Source: Harenicola maris (GTDB lineage: Bacteria; Pseudomonadota; Alphaproteobacteria; Rhodobacterales; Rhodobacteraceae). Taken from it: a stretch of 64,000 bases of DNA. Below, in pieces: positions 51,871 to 61,241 of this stretch. The stretch lies in NCBI GenBank assembly GCA_018524345.1, contig JADQAZ010000001.1, forward strand, positions 992,001 through 1,056,000, read 5' to 3'. A program made the translations under genes and the position numbers. Position 1 is the first letter of the stretch, and each line of letters begins with the position of its first letter. The notes beneath the pieces were generated by a model. That model did not search any database, was not told where the DNA came from, and worked only from the letters and a program-made list of their open reading frames with translations.

Positions 51871-52443
51871 ATGCAAGCCAAGCCTTTAAAAACGATTGCG
51901 CTGGTTGGGATGATGGGGTCGGGCAAAACGGCTGTGGGGACGGCGCTTGCGCGGATGCTCGATATCCCCTTTGTCGATAGCGATCAGGCCCTTGTCGCGG
52001 CGGCGGACCGCTCCATCGCGGAAATCTTTGAACGCGACGGCGAGGCTTTTTTTCGCACCAAGGAGCGGCAGGTCATCACCCGCCTGCTGACCGGCCCGCC
52101 CTGTGTGCTTTCTACCGGGGGCGGCGCCTTTCTGGGCGAACAGACCCGGGCAGAGATCAAGCGTAACGCGGTTTCGGTTTTTCTGGATGCGGAGCTAGAG
52201 CTCCTCTGGTCGCGCGTGCGCCACAAAACCACGCGCCCCCTTTTGATGACAGAGCGGCCCAAAGCCACCCTGACCGAATTGATGCGCGCCCGCGCGCCGG
52301 TCTATGCCCTTGCCGATCTGGCGGTAAAGGCCGATCCGGCCTATCAGATCGAGGATATGGCCCGTGCGGTCTTGCAGGCTTTGCAAGAGGTGCCCGGCCT
52401 GTGGGATACCCCTGATGCGGGGCTTGAGGAGACAAAGCAATGA
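51871..52443 (+). CDS. aroK: Shikimate kinase
   Basis: Phosphorylates shikimate at O3 in the chorismate pathway. The 190-residue NMP-kinase fold protein has the P-loop GMMGSGKT, the shikimate-binding DSD (VDSDQALV), FRTKER and the GGGA turn (STGGGAFL), plus the lid RPLL. The ATG at 51871 precedes QAKPLKTIALVGMMG. Its last four bases overlap aroB, the common aroK-aroB operon. Confidence 0.96.
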   Translation: MQAKPLKTIALVGMMGSGKTAVGTALARMLDIPFVDSDQALVAAADRSIAEIFERDGEAFFRTKERQVITRLLTGPPCVLSTGGGAFLGEQTRAEIKRNAVSVFLDAELELLWSRVRHKTTRPLLMTERPKATLTELMRARAPVYALADLAVKADPAYQIEDMARAVLQALQEVPGLWDTPDAGLEETKQ

Positions 52444-53555
52444 GCCATGAGACAGTTGCCGTAAATCTGGGGGAGCGCAGCTATGAGGTGCGCGTCGGCT
52501 CCGGCCTTTTGGCGCAGGCGGGGGCGCATATCGCCCCGTTTCTGGCCCGCCCCCGCGTGGCCGTGGTCAGCGACGCCACCGTCGCCGCCCTGCACCTTGG
52601 CACCCTGACGCAGGCCCTGATGGCCGAAGGGATCGAGGTGGTCAGCCTTGAGCTTCCCCCCGGCGAGGGCACCAAAAGCTGGCCGCATCTGACCCGCGTG
52701 ACCGAGTGGCTGCTGGAGCAAAAGATCGAGCGCCGCGATATCGTTATCGCCCTTGGTGGCGGCGTCATCGGTGATCTGGTCGGCTTTGCCGCCGCGATCC
52801 TGCGCCGCGGCGTGCGCTTTGTGCAGATCCCCACATCGCTCCTCGCGCAGGTCGACAGCTCCGTCGGCGGCAAAACCGGCATCAACGCGCCGCAGGGCAA
52901 GAACCTGATCGGTGCTTTCCACCAGCCAACACAGGTGCTGGCCGATATCGATGTGCTCGGCACGATGCAGCCGCGCGATTTCCTTTCCGGCTATGGCGAG
53001 GTGGTGAAATACGGCCTTTTGGGCGATGCGGTGTTCTTTGACTGGCTGGAGGCCAACGGCCCCGCCCTTGCCGCGGGCGACAAGGCGCTGCGCCAATATG
53101 CCGTGCGCCGCTCGGTCGAGATGAAGGCCGATATCGTCGAACGTGACGAGACAGAGCAGGGCGACCGTGCGCTCCTCAACCTCGGCCATACCTTCTGCCA
53201 TGCGCTGGAGGCCGCGACCGGCTATTCCGACAGGCTGCTCCACGGCGAGGGTGTTGCCATCGGCTGCGCGCTGGCCTTTGACCTCTCCGCCCGTCTGGGC
53301 CTGTGCAGCCAAGAGGACCCATCGCGCGTCTCGGCCCATCTGGCCGCCATGGGGATGAAGGCGCGCCTGCGCGATATTCCCGGCGATCTGCCGGACGCGC
53401 AAAGCCTGCTGGACCTGATGGGACAGGACAAAAAAGTCGTCGACGGTCAGCTGCGCTTCATTCTGGCCAAGGGGATCGGCGCCTCTTTCGTCACCGCCGA
53501 TGTGCCGGCGGATAAGGTGCTGACCCTGCTGGACGAGGCGCTAAAGGAAAGCTAA
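52440..53555 (+). CDS. aroB: 3-Dehydroquinate synthase
   Basis: Converts DAHP to 3-dehydroquinate with NAD and a divalent metal. The 371-residue protein has GGGVIGDLVGFAAAILRRG (NAD site), PTSLLAQVDSSVGGKTGIN, GEVVKYGLLGD and the metal-binding LNLGHTFCHALE and HGEGVAIG. It overlaps aroK by four bases. Its TAA stop shares bases with the stop of the convergent activator gene (CTAA). Confidence 0.97.
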   Translation: MSHETVAVNLGERSYEVRVGSGLLAQAGAHIAPFLARPRVAVVSDATVAALHLGTLTQALMAEGIEVVSLELPPGEGTKSWPHLTRVTEWLLEQKIERRDIVIALGGGVIGDLVGFAAAILRRGVRFVQIPTSLLAQVDSSVGGKTGINAPQGKNLIGAFHQPTQVLADIDVLGTMQPRDFLSGYGEVVKYGLLGDAVFFDWLEANGPALAAGDKALRQYAVRRSVEMKADIVERDETEQGDRALLNLGHTFCHALEAATGYSDRLLHGEGVAIGCALAFDLSARLGLCSQEDPSRVSAHLAAMGMKARLRDIPGDLPDAQSLLDLMGQDKKVVDGQLRFILAKGIGASFVTADVPADKVLTLLDEALKES

Positions 53556-55603
53556 CCGCGCCGTCTGCGCCGCCGCCCGCCACCAGCCGCCCCGCCATCA
53601 CCGCCGCCGGTGTTAAAGCTGACATCGGGCAGGGGGGCGATTTTGGACAGTTCGGGAAACAGGTCCGTCGCATGGGGGATCGCATTGGCCGCCACGAAAT
53701 GCTCCTGAAAGCGCGGCTCGATCGCGGTTTCCACCTTGGTGATCTGGGTGACGGTCTTCTCGATCTCGCTGCGCGAGGCACGGTTGAGCAGGGCAATCCG
53801 CGCCCCGGTTCCGGCCGCATTGCCCGCGCTTGTCACCTTGTCCAAAGGCGCATCGGGGATCATCCCCAGAACCATGGCGTGTTTCGGGCTGATATGGGCG
53901 CCAAAGGCCCCGGCCAGAACGACACGGTCCACCTTGTCGACGCCCATTTCGTCCATCAACAGGCGGGCCCCGGCATAAAGCGCCGATTTCGCCAGCTGGA
54001 TCGCGCGAATATCGCCTTGGGTCACGGTGATCACCGGCCCGCCATCGGCGCTTGCATCATGGATCATATAGGAATGGGTGCGGCCCTCGGCCAGCATCCG
54101 CGCCGTGCCGGTCTGCTCCGCGCTGCCGATCAGGCCGGATGGGTCAAGCAGGCCCGCCATGCGCATCTCGGCCACAGCCTCGATAATGCCGGAGCCGCAA
54201 ATCCCGGTGATCCCGGTTACCGCCACGGCGGCGTCAAACCCCTCCTCATCGGACCAGATGTCAGATCCGATCACACGGAACCGCGGCTCCTTGGTTTCGG
54301 GGTTGATCTCGATCCGCTCAATCGCGCCCGGGGCGGCCCGCTGGCCGGAGGAAATCTGCGCCCCCTCAAAGGCAGGCCCAGTGGGGGAGGAACAGGCCAA
54401 TACCCGCTCCTTATTGCCCAGCAAAATCTCCGCATTGGTGCCGACATCCACAATCAGCGCCAGATCATCAGAGGTCTGTGGCGCCTCCGACAGGGCCACA
54501 GCCGCCGCATCGGCGCCCACATGGCCCGCAATACAGGGCAGCAGATAGGTCTTGGCAGAGGGGTGCAGCGCCGTCAGATCAAGCTCCCGCGCGTCCAGCG
54601 ACATGCTGCGCGAGGTGGCAAGGGCAAAGGGGGCTTGTCCAAGCTCAACGGGATCAATCCCGAGCAGCAGGTGGTGCATCACTGGGTTGCATACAAAAAC
54701 CGTCTCAACCACATGGCCCGGATCAATCCCCGCCTCGGTCGCGATCTCGCTGAACAATCCGTTCAGGGCGACGCGCACAGCGCTGGTCATCTCCGTATCG
54801 CCGCCGGGGTTCATCATGACATAGCTGACGCGGCTCATCAGGTCCTCGCCAAAGCGGATCTGCGGGTTCATTGCACCGGAGGAGGCCAGAACCGTCCCAT
54901 CCGTCAGCGAGCACAGATGCGCCGCAATGGTGGTGGAGCCAAGGTCAACCGCGATGCCATAAAGCGGCCCCTCAAAGTACCCGGGCCAAACCTCCAGCAG
55001 GCTAGGCACCTCATCCGCATGCCCCTGATGTACGGCCACGGTGACCTCCCAATTGCCCTTGCGCAGGGCGGGCTGGAGGCGGCGGAGCACATGAAGGTCG
55101 GCGGTAAGCCCCTTGATTTCGTGTGACTTATCCAAGGCGGTGATAAGCCGTTCCAGATCGCCCGTCGGCTCATGCATATCCGGCTCTGCCACCTGCACCC
55201 AGATCAGGCGCGTCGCCGGATCCATGGTGATGGCCCGCGCGGCGGCGGCCTTGCGGACCACCTGTTTGTGCACCTGACTCTCCGGCGGCACATCGATCAC
55301 AATGTCACCCTGAACCTTGGCCTGACAGCCAAGACGACGGCCTTTGGCCAGCCCGCGTTTGTCGTCATAGCGCTGTTCAACAGCGTTCCACTCGCTCAAG
55401 GCACCTTCCTTGACCGTCACCCCGTGTTTGGCGAACTCGCCATAAGAGGGGGTGATCTGACATTTCGAGCAAATCCCCCGCCCGCCGCAAACGCTATCAA
55501 GGTCAACGCCAAGCTGCCGCGCGGCGGTCAGGATCGGGGTTCCCACGGGAAAATGCCCGCGTTTGCCAGAGGGGGTGAAGACGACAAGAGGATCTGAAGA
55601 CAT
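53552..55603 (-). CDS. Corrinoid-activation protein (2Fe-2S + DUF4445/ASKHA, RamA-like)
   Basis: A 683-residue protein. Residues about 1-100 are a 2Fe-2S ferredoxin domain (CGGRGICSKC and a later GCQA); the rest is an ASKHA ATPase domain (AVDLGSTTIAAHL, VDVGTNAEIL, GSGIIEAVAEM). A short Gly and Arg-rich tail ends it. Such proteins use ATP and low-potential electrons to restore Co(I) in corrinoid enzymes. From memory, mutant data in Phaeobacter assign a homologue to reactivating a methionine synthase that lacks its own activation domain. The start at 55603 (MSSDPLVVFTPSG) is chosen for the ferredoxin fold. Confidence 0.9.
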   Translation of the reverse strand: MSSDPLVVFTPSGKRGHFPVGTPILTAARQLGVDLDSVCGGRGICSKCQITPSYGEFAKHGVTVKEGALSEWNAVEQRYDDKRGLAKGRRLGCQAKVQGDIVIDVPPESQVHKQVVRKAAAARAITMDPATRLIWVQVAEPDMHEPTGDLERLITALDKSHEIKGLTADLHVLRRLQPALRKGNWEVTVAVHQGHADEVPSLLEVWPGYFEGPLYGIAVDLGSTTIAAHLCSLTDGTVLASSGAMNPQIRFGEDLMSRVSYVMMNPGGDTEMTSAVRVALNGLFSEIATEAGIDPGHVVETVFVCNPVMHHLLLGIDPVELGQAPFALATSRSMSLDARELDLTALHPSAKTYLLPCIAGHVGADAAAVALSEAPQTSDDLALIVDVGTNAEILLGNKERVLACSSPTGPAFEGAQISSGQRAAPGAIERIEINPETKEPRFRVIGSDIWSDEEGFDAAVAVTGITGICGSGIIEAVAEMRMAGLLDPSGLIGSAEQTGTARMLAEGRTHSYMIHDASADGGPVITVTQGDIRAIQLAKSALYAGARLLMDEMGVDKVDRVVLAGAFGAHISPKHAMVLGMIPDAPLDKVTSAGNAAGTGARIALLNRASRSEIEKTVTQITKVETAIEPRFQEHFVAANAIPHATDLFPELSKIAPLPDVSFNTGGGDGGAAGGGRRRRRRG

Positions 55604-55799
55604 ATTGCTGCACACTGCCACATAAAGGATTGTGGCATCGTATCTTTTTGACGCGCAGGGGAAAGGCTTTTGCCGCCGATTTCTTGCCCTCAAGCGGCAT
55701 TTATTCCCCTTTGGGCCGGAAATCGCAGAGGCCGCGCCGGGGTGCAGATTTTTCTCCGAAAAATCGCGAATTTTCGGAGAAAATTCTTACCCCGCAGGC

Positions 55800-56030
55800 C
55801 TAAACGATCACCTTCAAAGGGGTGCGGTTGCAGATGATGATGAATTGGCCCCCCGATTGAAGAAGGCGAAATCCGCGCAGGCGGACTTCCTCCTTAAACC
55901 GTTCGAGGCCAACTTCGCGTTCTACCCATGCGACCGAGCGGCGCACGACGCCGCCCTTTTGCGCGGCGACCGCGCTAAACAAATGGTCGATCCATGGTCC
56001 GGGGCGGGAGAGGGTGATGTTGTTTTGCAT
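55800..56030 (-). CDS. Small conserved protein of the methyltransferase operon
   Basis: A 76-residue protein with GGVVRRSVAWVEREVGLERFKEEVRLRG and the hydrophobic end GGQFIIICN. No catalytic motif is visible. I recall related small proteins being labelled phosphoribosylanthranilate isomerase, but it is far too short for that enzyme. It lies between the methyl-folate methyltransferase and the corrinoid activator genes, so a role in the same methyl transfer is possible. Confidence 0.6.
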   Translation of the reverse strand: MQNNITLSRPGPWIDHLFSAVAAQKGGVVRRSVAWVEREVGLERFKEEVRLRGFRLLQSGGQFIIICNRTPLKVIV

Positions 56031-56041
56031 GGGATCATTGA

Positions 56042-56073
56042 ATCGCTTCAGGGTTAAAAACCCTTTAAGCGAT
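56042..56073 (-). promoter_or_regulatory. Hairpin between methyltransferase and small gene
   Basis: ATCGCTT (56042-56048) and AAGCGAT (56067-56073) enclose AGGGTT/AACCCT with an AAA loop. It is not followed by a U-run leftward, so it is more likely a processing or attenuation element in the operon than a full terminator. Confidence 0.45.
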
Positions 56074-56107
56074 CCAATAAAATCAGCCCGTGCATTGCCG
56101 CACGGAT

Positions 56108-57094
56108 TTACCCCCGGCGACGGCCACCGCGGCGCCCGCCACGGCTTGCACCCGCGGCTGCACTGGCCTTGCTGGCCTCGGCAAAGCTTTGCCCCTCGGC
56201 AACGGCATCCAGCACGCGGGAAAACTTGATCCAGTCCGCGCCATTGTCATCATGGTTCATCAGGAAGTTCGCGGCGCGAATGGCCTCCATCTCCACCGAG
56301 CGGATCGGGTTCATAATCGCGCTGGTCATCCCCGCAGTGATCGCCATCGGCAAAAACGCCGCGTTGATCCCGTGGCGATGGGGCAGACCAAAGCTGATGT
56401 TGGAGGCCCCGCAGGTCGTATTCACGCCCAGCTCGTCGCGCAGGCGCCGCACAAGGGTGAACACCTGATGCCCCGCTGTGGCCATGGCCCCGATGGGCAT
56501 CACCAGCGGATCCACCACAATGTCATGGGCCGGAATGCCGAAATCCGCCGCCCGCTCGACGATCTTCTTTGCCACGGCAAAGCGCACGTCGGGGTCCTCG
56601 GAAATGCCGGTGTCATCGTTGGAAATCGCCACAACCGGCACGTTGTATTTCTTCACCAGCGGCAGCACGAGCTCAAGCCGCTCTTCTTCGCCGGTCACCG
56701 AATTAAGCAGCGGACGCCCCTTGGCCGTCTTCAGCCCGTTTTCCAGCGCGCCAGGCACAGAGCTGTCGATGCACAAAGGCACATCTACAACCGCCTGCAC
56801 CTTCTCGATCAGTTCCGGCATCAGCATCGGCTCGACAAAGTTATTGTCGGCATAGCGCGGATCATCGGCCATCTTGTTGGTGAACACAGCGCCCGAATTC
56901 ACATCCAGAACCATCGCCCCGCAGGCCACCTGCTCCAGCGCGTCTTTCTCGACCGTGGAAAAATCCCCCAGCTCCAGCTCCGCCGCCAATTTCTTGCGGC
57001 CCGTCGGGTTGATCCGCTCGCCAATCACGCAAAACGGCTCGTCAAAGCCGATGGTAACAGTTTTGGTTGCACTCTCGATTGTGGTGCGGGTCAT
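56108..57094 (-). CDS. Methyltetrahydrofolate:corrinoid methyltransferase (pterin-binding)
   Basis: A 328-residue TIM barrel of the pterin-binding (dihydropteroate synthase-like) superfamily, equivalent to the folate domain of MetH. VIGERINPTG, MVLDVNSGAV, CIDSSVPGALENGL and NTTCGASNISFGLPHR are conserved folate/corrinoid-face motifs. A Gly/Arg-rich tail (GGRRGGRRR) ends it. It would pass a methyl group from 5-methyl-THF to a separate corrinoid protein. It lies between metF and the corrinoid activator, which supports a split methionine synthase. Confidence 0.9.
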   Translation of the reverse strand: MTRTTIESATKTVTIGFDEPFCVIGERINPTGRKKLAAELELGDFSTVEKDALEQVACGAMVLDVNSGAVFTNKMADDPRYADNNFVEPMLMPELIEKVQAVVDVPLCIDSSVPGALENGLKTAKGRPLLNSVTGEEERLELVLPLVKKYNVPVVAISNDDTGISEDPDVRFAVAKKIVERAADFGIPAHDIVVDPLVMPIGAMATAGHQVFTLVRRLRDELGVNTTCGASNISFGLPHRHGINAAFLPMAITAGMTSAIMNPIRSVEMEAIRAANFLMNHDDNGADWIKFSRVLDAVAEGQSFAEASKASAAAGASRGGRRGGRRRG

Positions 57095-57097
57095 ATT

Positions 57098-58042
57098 TTA
57101 TCCTTGGGCCTGAATGGGTTGGTTGGCCGGGTTGCCGTGCTCGGATGTCCAAGTTGCAGTGGCTTTGATGCCCCCCAGCGGAAAGAAATGGACCTTGGTG
57201 ATGTTAAAGTCCGGCGTCTGCGCCGCGTGATCTGCCAAATCCGCAAGGAATTCGGTCGGCTCGAACGGCAGCAGCAGCTTGGTCACATCCTTTGCCCGCT
57301 TTTGCAACACCCTAAGAGAGGGGCCAACACCGCAGGCAATGGCGAATTTCACCATGGTTTGCAATTTCGCAGGGCCCGCCACGCCGATATGGATCGGCAG
57401 GGTGATGCCGGCCGCGCGCAGGTCATCGGCCCACTGGATCACAGGCTTGGCCTCGAAGCAGAACTGGGTGGCAATGGCCATCTCGGCGTCTGACGTTTCG
57501 CTAAAGGCCTGTTTCCAGCGCAGGGCGGCGCTGACATTGGTCATGGAGCCATCGGCATCAATGTCGCGGTTCCCCTCGGGGTGACCGGCCACATGCAGGC
57601 GCTTGAAGCCCGCATCGCCAAAGGCCCCGCTTTCAAGCAGCTGCATCGAGTCCGTGAAATCCCCATGAGGCTCCGCCACGCCGCCCGCCAGCAACAGCGC
57701 CTGATCCACGCCCGCCTCGCCCTGATACCGCGCGATCCAGTCGCGCAGGGTGGCCTCGTCCTTGATGATACGGGCCGGGAAATGGGGCATCACAGGAAAG
57801 CCCTCATCGGAGAGCCGCCGCGCGGTGGCGGTCATCTCCTCAATGGGCGTGCCCTCGATATGGGCGATATACACCCGCGTCCCTTGCGGCAAAATCTTGC
57901 GGAAATCCTCCACCTTGGCGGCGGTCCGGGGCATGACCTCGATCGAAAACCCGTCAAGGAAATCTTGCATCGCAGCGGGCGAGGGGGCCCCGCTCGCGCG
58001 TTTTCTGCCAAAAGGTAATATCGCCATCAGGGCCTCCAACAT
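57098..58042 (-). CDS. metF: Methylenetetrahydrofolate reductase
   Basis: FAD-dependent enzyme that makes 5-methyl-THF. The 314-residue TIM-barrel protein has IEVMPRT near the N-terminus (the E of the catalytic site), HFPARII, LLLAGGVAEPHGDF (folate-binding) and the FCFEAKPVIQWADDLRAAGI segment. It is more diverged than E. coli MetF and has an extra basic N-terminus (MAILPFGRKR). It lies three bases upstream of the methyl-folate methyltransferase gene, its direct consumer. Confidence 0.88.
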   Translation of the reverse strand: MLEALMAILPFGRKRASGAPSPAAMQDFLDGFSIEVMPRTAAKVEDFRKILPQGTRVYIAHIEGTPIEEMTATARRLSDEGFPVMPHFPARIIKDEATLRDWIARYQGEAGVDQALLLAGGVAEPHGDFTDSMQLLESGAFGDAGFKRLHVAGHPEGNRDIDADGSMTNVSAALRWKQAFSETSDAEMAIATQFCFEAKPVIQWADDLRAAGITLPIHIGVAGPAKLQTMVKFAIACGVGPSLRVLQKRAKDVTKLLLPFEPTEFLADLADHAAQTPDFNITKVHFFPLGGIKATATWTSEHGNPANQPIQAQG

Positions 58043-58069
58043 GGGTTAAGGGTCGCTTTGGTTACAGGG

Positions 58070-58372
58070 TCAGGTCTTCGCCCAACCGTCGTTTTCAATC
58101 AGGATCTTGATCCGCGCCGTGTCGTATTCCGCATCCAGCCGCGCGGCCTCCGCATCGGCCACGGCGTCTTGCTCGCCCTCCACGGCATAGGGCTCCGCCT
58201 TGCGCCATTCGGAAAGATAGGCATCGTCATCCTTGGCGCCCACTTTCATGGCGCAGCGGTCAATCGCCTGCTCGAACCGCTCGGGCAGGGGGCGTTTTGC
58301 CCCGCGCCGACCCTTGCCGACAATGACCTGCGCAGGAATATCGCGCCAATAGACTACAGTGACATCAGGCAT
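58070..58372 (-). CDS. Virulence-factor domain (PF13769-like) small protein
   Basis: A 100-residue protein that starts MPDVTVVYWRDIPAQVIVGKGRRGAKRPLPERF, written here as the WRDIPAQV motif plus a basic stretch. It resembles the short domain Pfam labels virulence factor. It is the first gene of the leftward metF operon. Its role is not established; the name comes from a Staphylococcus gene and should not be taken literally. Confidence 0.72.
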   Translation of the reverse strand: MPDVTVVYWRDIPAQVIVGKGRRGAKRPLPERFEQAIDRCAMKVGAKDDDAYLSEWRKAEPYAVEGEQDAVADAEAARLDAEYDTARIKILIENDGWAKT

Positions 58373-58585
58373 TTATGGCCCCTTTGCTTATGATTCTTGA
58401 TACGCCCACATGACCGCATCCCTTGGTGGTTTTTCGACTTAAAACGGTATGGAACCGACAAGCCAAGGGGGCGCAAACAGATCGCACGACAATGGCCGCT
58501 CATTTTCCCGTAATGTTGTCTAATGAGGCGTTGCTACAGCGCCTGCGCCGCGCTACCCTTGGGGCAACTTGAAACGGAGGGCGAA

Positions 58586-59698
58586 ATGACGCCCAAGCGT
58601 CCCGATGGTGCGGGCGCATTCCCAAAAGTGGTAGAGAGCCCCGCGCCGACACCGCCCGATCCCGTCGCCCCCTATGCGGCGCTGGATCTGGGAACAAACA
58701 GTTGCCGCATGCTGGTTGCCCAACCAAAGGGGAGCCAGTTTCATGTGTTGGACAGCTTCTCCAAGTCGGTGCAACTCGGCCACGGGCTCGAGGCCTCCGG
58801 CCGGATCAGCCCCGCCGCCTTCGCCCGCACGGTGCAGGCGATGCATATCTGCCGCAAGAAATTCGCCCGACACAACGTGACCCGCATGCGCCTCGTGGCA
58901 ACAGAGGCCTGCCGCCGTGCGCGCAACGGGCAGGAGCTGATCGACAAGGTGCGCCGCGAAACCGGCCTCGCCCTCGAAATCATCACCCCAAAGGAAGAGG
59001 CCCGCCTCGCCGTGGTCTCCTGCGCGCCGCTGGTCTCTACCAATACCGAACAGCTCCTCGTGGTCGATATCGGCGGCGGCTCCACCGAACTGGTCTGGAT
59101 CGACCTGAGCCGCGTGCCGCGCCCCGACCGCCCCCGCGCCATCATGCGCCTGCACAAGGGTTTTCGCAGCGACAATACCCCGTTCCCCCATGCCAAGGTC
59201 GTGGACTGGATCTCCGTCCCCCTCGGCGTCGCCACCCTCAAAGACCAATTCGCGGACGTCGAGGACGACAGCGGCCGCTTCGCCCTGATGTCCTGCTTCT
59301 TCGAGGAACACCTCGCCGACTTCAAACCCTATCAATCGGATCAGGCCCGCGCGGGCTTCCAGATCGTCGGCACCTCGGGCACGGTCACCACCGTCGCGGC
59401 CAGCCACCTCGGCCTGCGCCGCTATGACCGCACCAAGGTCGACGGGCTGCGCATGAGCACCGACCAGATCGACGCCGTGATCCGCAGCTACCTGACTATG
59501 GGCGACGCGGGCCGCCGCGCCGATCCGCGCATCGGCCGCGACAGACAGGCCCTAATCATGTCTGGCGCTGCGATCCTGCAGGCGTTAATGCGTGCATGGC
59601 CCACCGATCGCCTCTCGGTGGCGGACCGAGGCCTGCGCGAGGGGCTGCTCTACGCACAGATGTCCGCCGACGGGGTGCTCGAAGACGGACCCTTTTAG
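58586..59698 (+). CDS. Ppx/GppA-family exopolyphosphatase
   Basis: A 370-residue ASKHA-fold phosphatase that hydrolyses polyphosphate or pppGpp. Phosphate loops are ALDLGTNSCRML and VVDIGGGSTELVW. The C-terminal ALIMSGAAIL and SVADRGLREGLL motifs complete the domain; there is no HD-like extension, so it is the short form. ATG at 58586 follows a perfect GGAGG by five bases; a more upstream frame is not used. It is linked to rlmE after 123 bases. Confidence 0.92.
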   Translation: MTPKRPDGAGAFPKVVESPAPTPPDPVAPYAALDLGTNSCRMLVAQPKGSQFHVLDSFSKSVQLGHGLEASGRISPAAFARTVQAMHICRKKFARHNVTRMRLVATEACRRARNGQELIDKVRRETGLALEIITPKEEARLAVVSCAPLVSTNTEQLLVVDIGGGSTELVWIDLSRVPRPDRPRAIMRLHKGFRSDNTPFPHAKVVDWISVPLGVATLKDQFADVEDDSGRFALMSCFFEEHLADFKPYQSDQARAGFQIVGTSGTVTTVAASHLGLRRYDRTKVDGLRMSTDQIDAVIRSYLTMGDAGRRADPRIGRDRQALIMSGAAILQALMRAWPTDRLSVADRGLREGLLYAQMSADGVLEDGPF

Positions 59699-59758
59699 AA
59701 ATTTCCCGCCCAAACCACGGGGATACTTGATGCACCATCGGCAGGGCCCATACCCCCT

Positions 59759-59796
59759 TGCTTCTTATTGGTCCAAATATCCTCGCCGAAGGCGGC
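59759..59796 (-). repeat. Dispersed intergenic repeat, copy 6
   Basis: CTTCTTATTGGTCCAAATAT followed by CCTCGCCGAAGGCGG is the reverse orientation of the family, somewhat diverged in its GC half. It fills the gap between the Ppx/GppA gene and rlmE. Confidence 0.6.
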
Positions 59797-59821
59797 GCAA
59801 CGGCAAAGGCCAGATGATACG

Positions 59822-60550
59822 ATGGTAAAGAAAAGCAGCGGCAGAGGTCAGCGTGATTTGCGGGTGCGGGTGAAAACCGCCCGCGGGCGCAAACTCTCCT
59901 CCACACTTTGGCTCGAACGGCAACTCAACGACCCCTATGTCGTGCGCGCCCAGAAAGAGGGCTACCGCGGCCGCGCCGCCTTCAAAATCCTCGAGTTGGA
60001 CGACAAGTTCCACTTCCTCACCCCCGGTGCCCGGGTGGTGGACCTTGGCTGCGCCCCCGGCGGCTGGTGTCAGGTGGCGGTGCCGCGCATCAATGCTCTG
60101 GGGGAGCGTTCGGGCAAACCTCAGGGCCGCATCATCGGCCTTGATCTGCAAGAGGTCGAACCCATCGCAGGCGCCGAAATCCACGTTCTCGACTTTATGG
60201 ACGAAGGCGCCGATGAAACCGTCAAGGAATGGCTCGGCGGCAAGGCCGATGTGGTCATGTCCGACATGGCGGCCTCCTCTTCGGGCCACAAACAAACCGA
60301 CCACCTGCGCATTATCGCGCTTTGCGAGGCCGCGGCCTATCTCGCCTTTGACGTGCTGGAGGAGGGCGGCACCTTCGTTGCCAAGGTCCTCGCGGGCGGG
60401 GCAGAGGGCACGCTTCAGGCCGAACTCAAACGCCGCTTTACCAAGGTTTCCAACGTCAAACCCGGCGCCAGCCGCTCTGACAGCTCGGAAAAATTCGTGG
60501 TCGCCACGGGCTTTCGCGGCGCCATAAAGGACGAAGAAGAACAGAACTAA
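59822..60550 (+). CDS. rlmE: 23S rRNA 2'-O-methyltransferase RlmE (FtsJ)
   Basis: Methylates the ribose of U2552 in 23S rRNA during late 50S assembly. The 242-residue protein has a basic N-terminus, the SAM loop [24 protein letters not shown] and the K-D-K-E tetrad spread over [24 protein letters not shown] and TFVAKVL. The ATG at 59822 is the family start; a longer frame runs back into the repeat. It is preceded by the Ppx/GppA gene, a common alphaproteobacterial pair. Confidence 0.95.
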   Translation: MVKKSSGRGQRDLRVRVKTARGRKLSSTLWLERQLNDPYVVRAQKEGYRGRAAFKILELDDKFHFLTPGARVVDLGCAPGGWCQVAVPRINALGERSGKPQGRIIGLDLQEVEPIAGAEIHVLDFMDEGADETVKEWLGGKADVVMSDMAASSSGHKQTDHLRIIALCEAAAYLAFDVLEEGGTFVAKVLAGGAEGTLQAELKRRFTKVSNVKPGASRSDSSEKFVVATGFRGAIKDEEEQN

Positions 60551-60597
60551 CCCCGCGGGGCCTATTGCGGCCCAACTCCGGGGCAGGAGGGTATTTT

Positions 60598-61236
60598 ATG
60601 AAACAGGCGCGTTTTCTCGGCATCGGAGCGCTTCTCGCCCTTTTGGGCTGCGCCGTGGCCACCACCGGCCCCAACGCGGGGTTTATCCGCGACAATGCCG
60701 GGCCAGAGGGGCTCGGAACGGTCCTCGGCCTTGTCACCCGCGTCGATGCTGACCCCGCGCTTCAGGCCTTCCTGTCACAATGCCCGACAGAGGTCATCAC
60801 CAGCCTGCCCACCAGCGGCTCCAACACCGACTGCGGCCTCAACCCGACAAGCTGCTATGCCGAATGTAAGGCAGGCGATGCAGCCGCCTGTTTCGCCGCC
60901 GCTCGCTCGATCGAGCGCTCCGATTTCAAACCGCGCTCCGACTTTACCTACCCGCTGTTCATGGCGGCCTGCAAACTTGGCGATGCCAATGCCTGCACCA
61001 ATGCCGCCGCCACGGCGCGCAACGGCACATGGATCACCTCGGCCCCCGCCGTGGCCACATCGCCCGCCTGCCAGCTGGAAACCTACCAGACCGCCTGCGA
61101 GGCGGGCTCTTTCTGGGGCTGCTCGATGGAGGGCACAGAATACCGCAGCCGCGGCGAGGTCGCCCTCGCCAAAGAGGCCAAAGCGAAATCCTGCAAACTC
61201 GCGGGCAAGAACCAGCAATGGGCCTGCAACGACTAA
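60598..61236 (+). CDS. Cysteine-rich Sel1-like lipoprotein
   Basis: A 212-residue putative lipoprotein; the lipobox is LALLGC with Cys18 as the acylated residue. The mature protein has repeated CKAGDAAAC, CKLGDANAC and CEAGSFWGC units, spaced like Sel1 repeats of the Helicobacter cysteine-rich type, each helical pair closed by a disulfide. A perfect AGGAGG precedes the ATG. It probably sits in the outer membrane or periplasm as a binding scaffold; function unknown. Confidence 0.8.
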   Translation: MKQARFLGIGALLALLGCAVATTGPNAGFIRDNAGPEGLGTVLGLVTRVDADPALQAFLSQCPTEVITSLPTSGSNTDCGLNPTSCYAECKAGDAAACFAAARSIERSDFKPRSDFTYPLFMAACKLGDANACTNAAATARNGTWITSAPAVATSPACQLETYQTACEAGSFWGCSMEGTEYRSRGEVALAKEAKAKSCKLAGKNQQWACND

Positions 61237-61241
61237 CCCCG

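Noticed and set aside
55800-56030. Label as phosphoribosylanthranilate isomerase
   Set aside because: At 76 residues it cannot form the TIM barrel of TrpF and has no catalytic motif.
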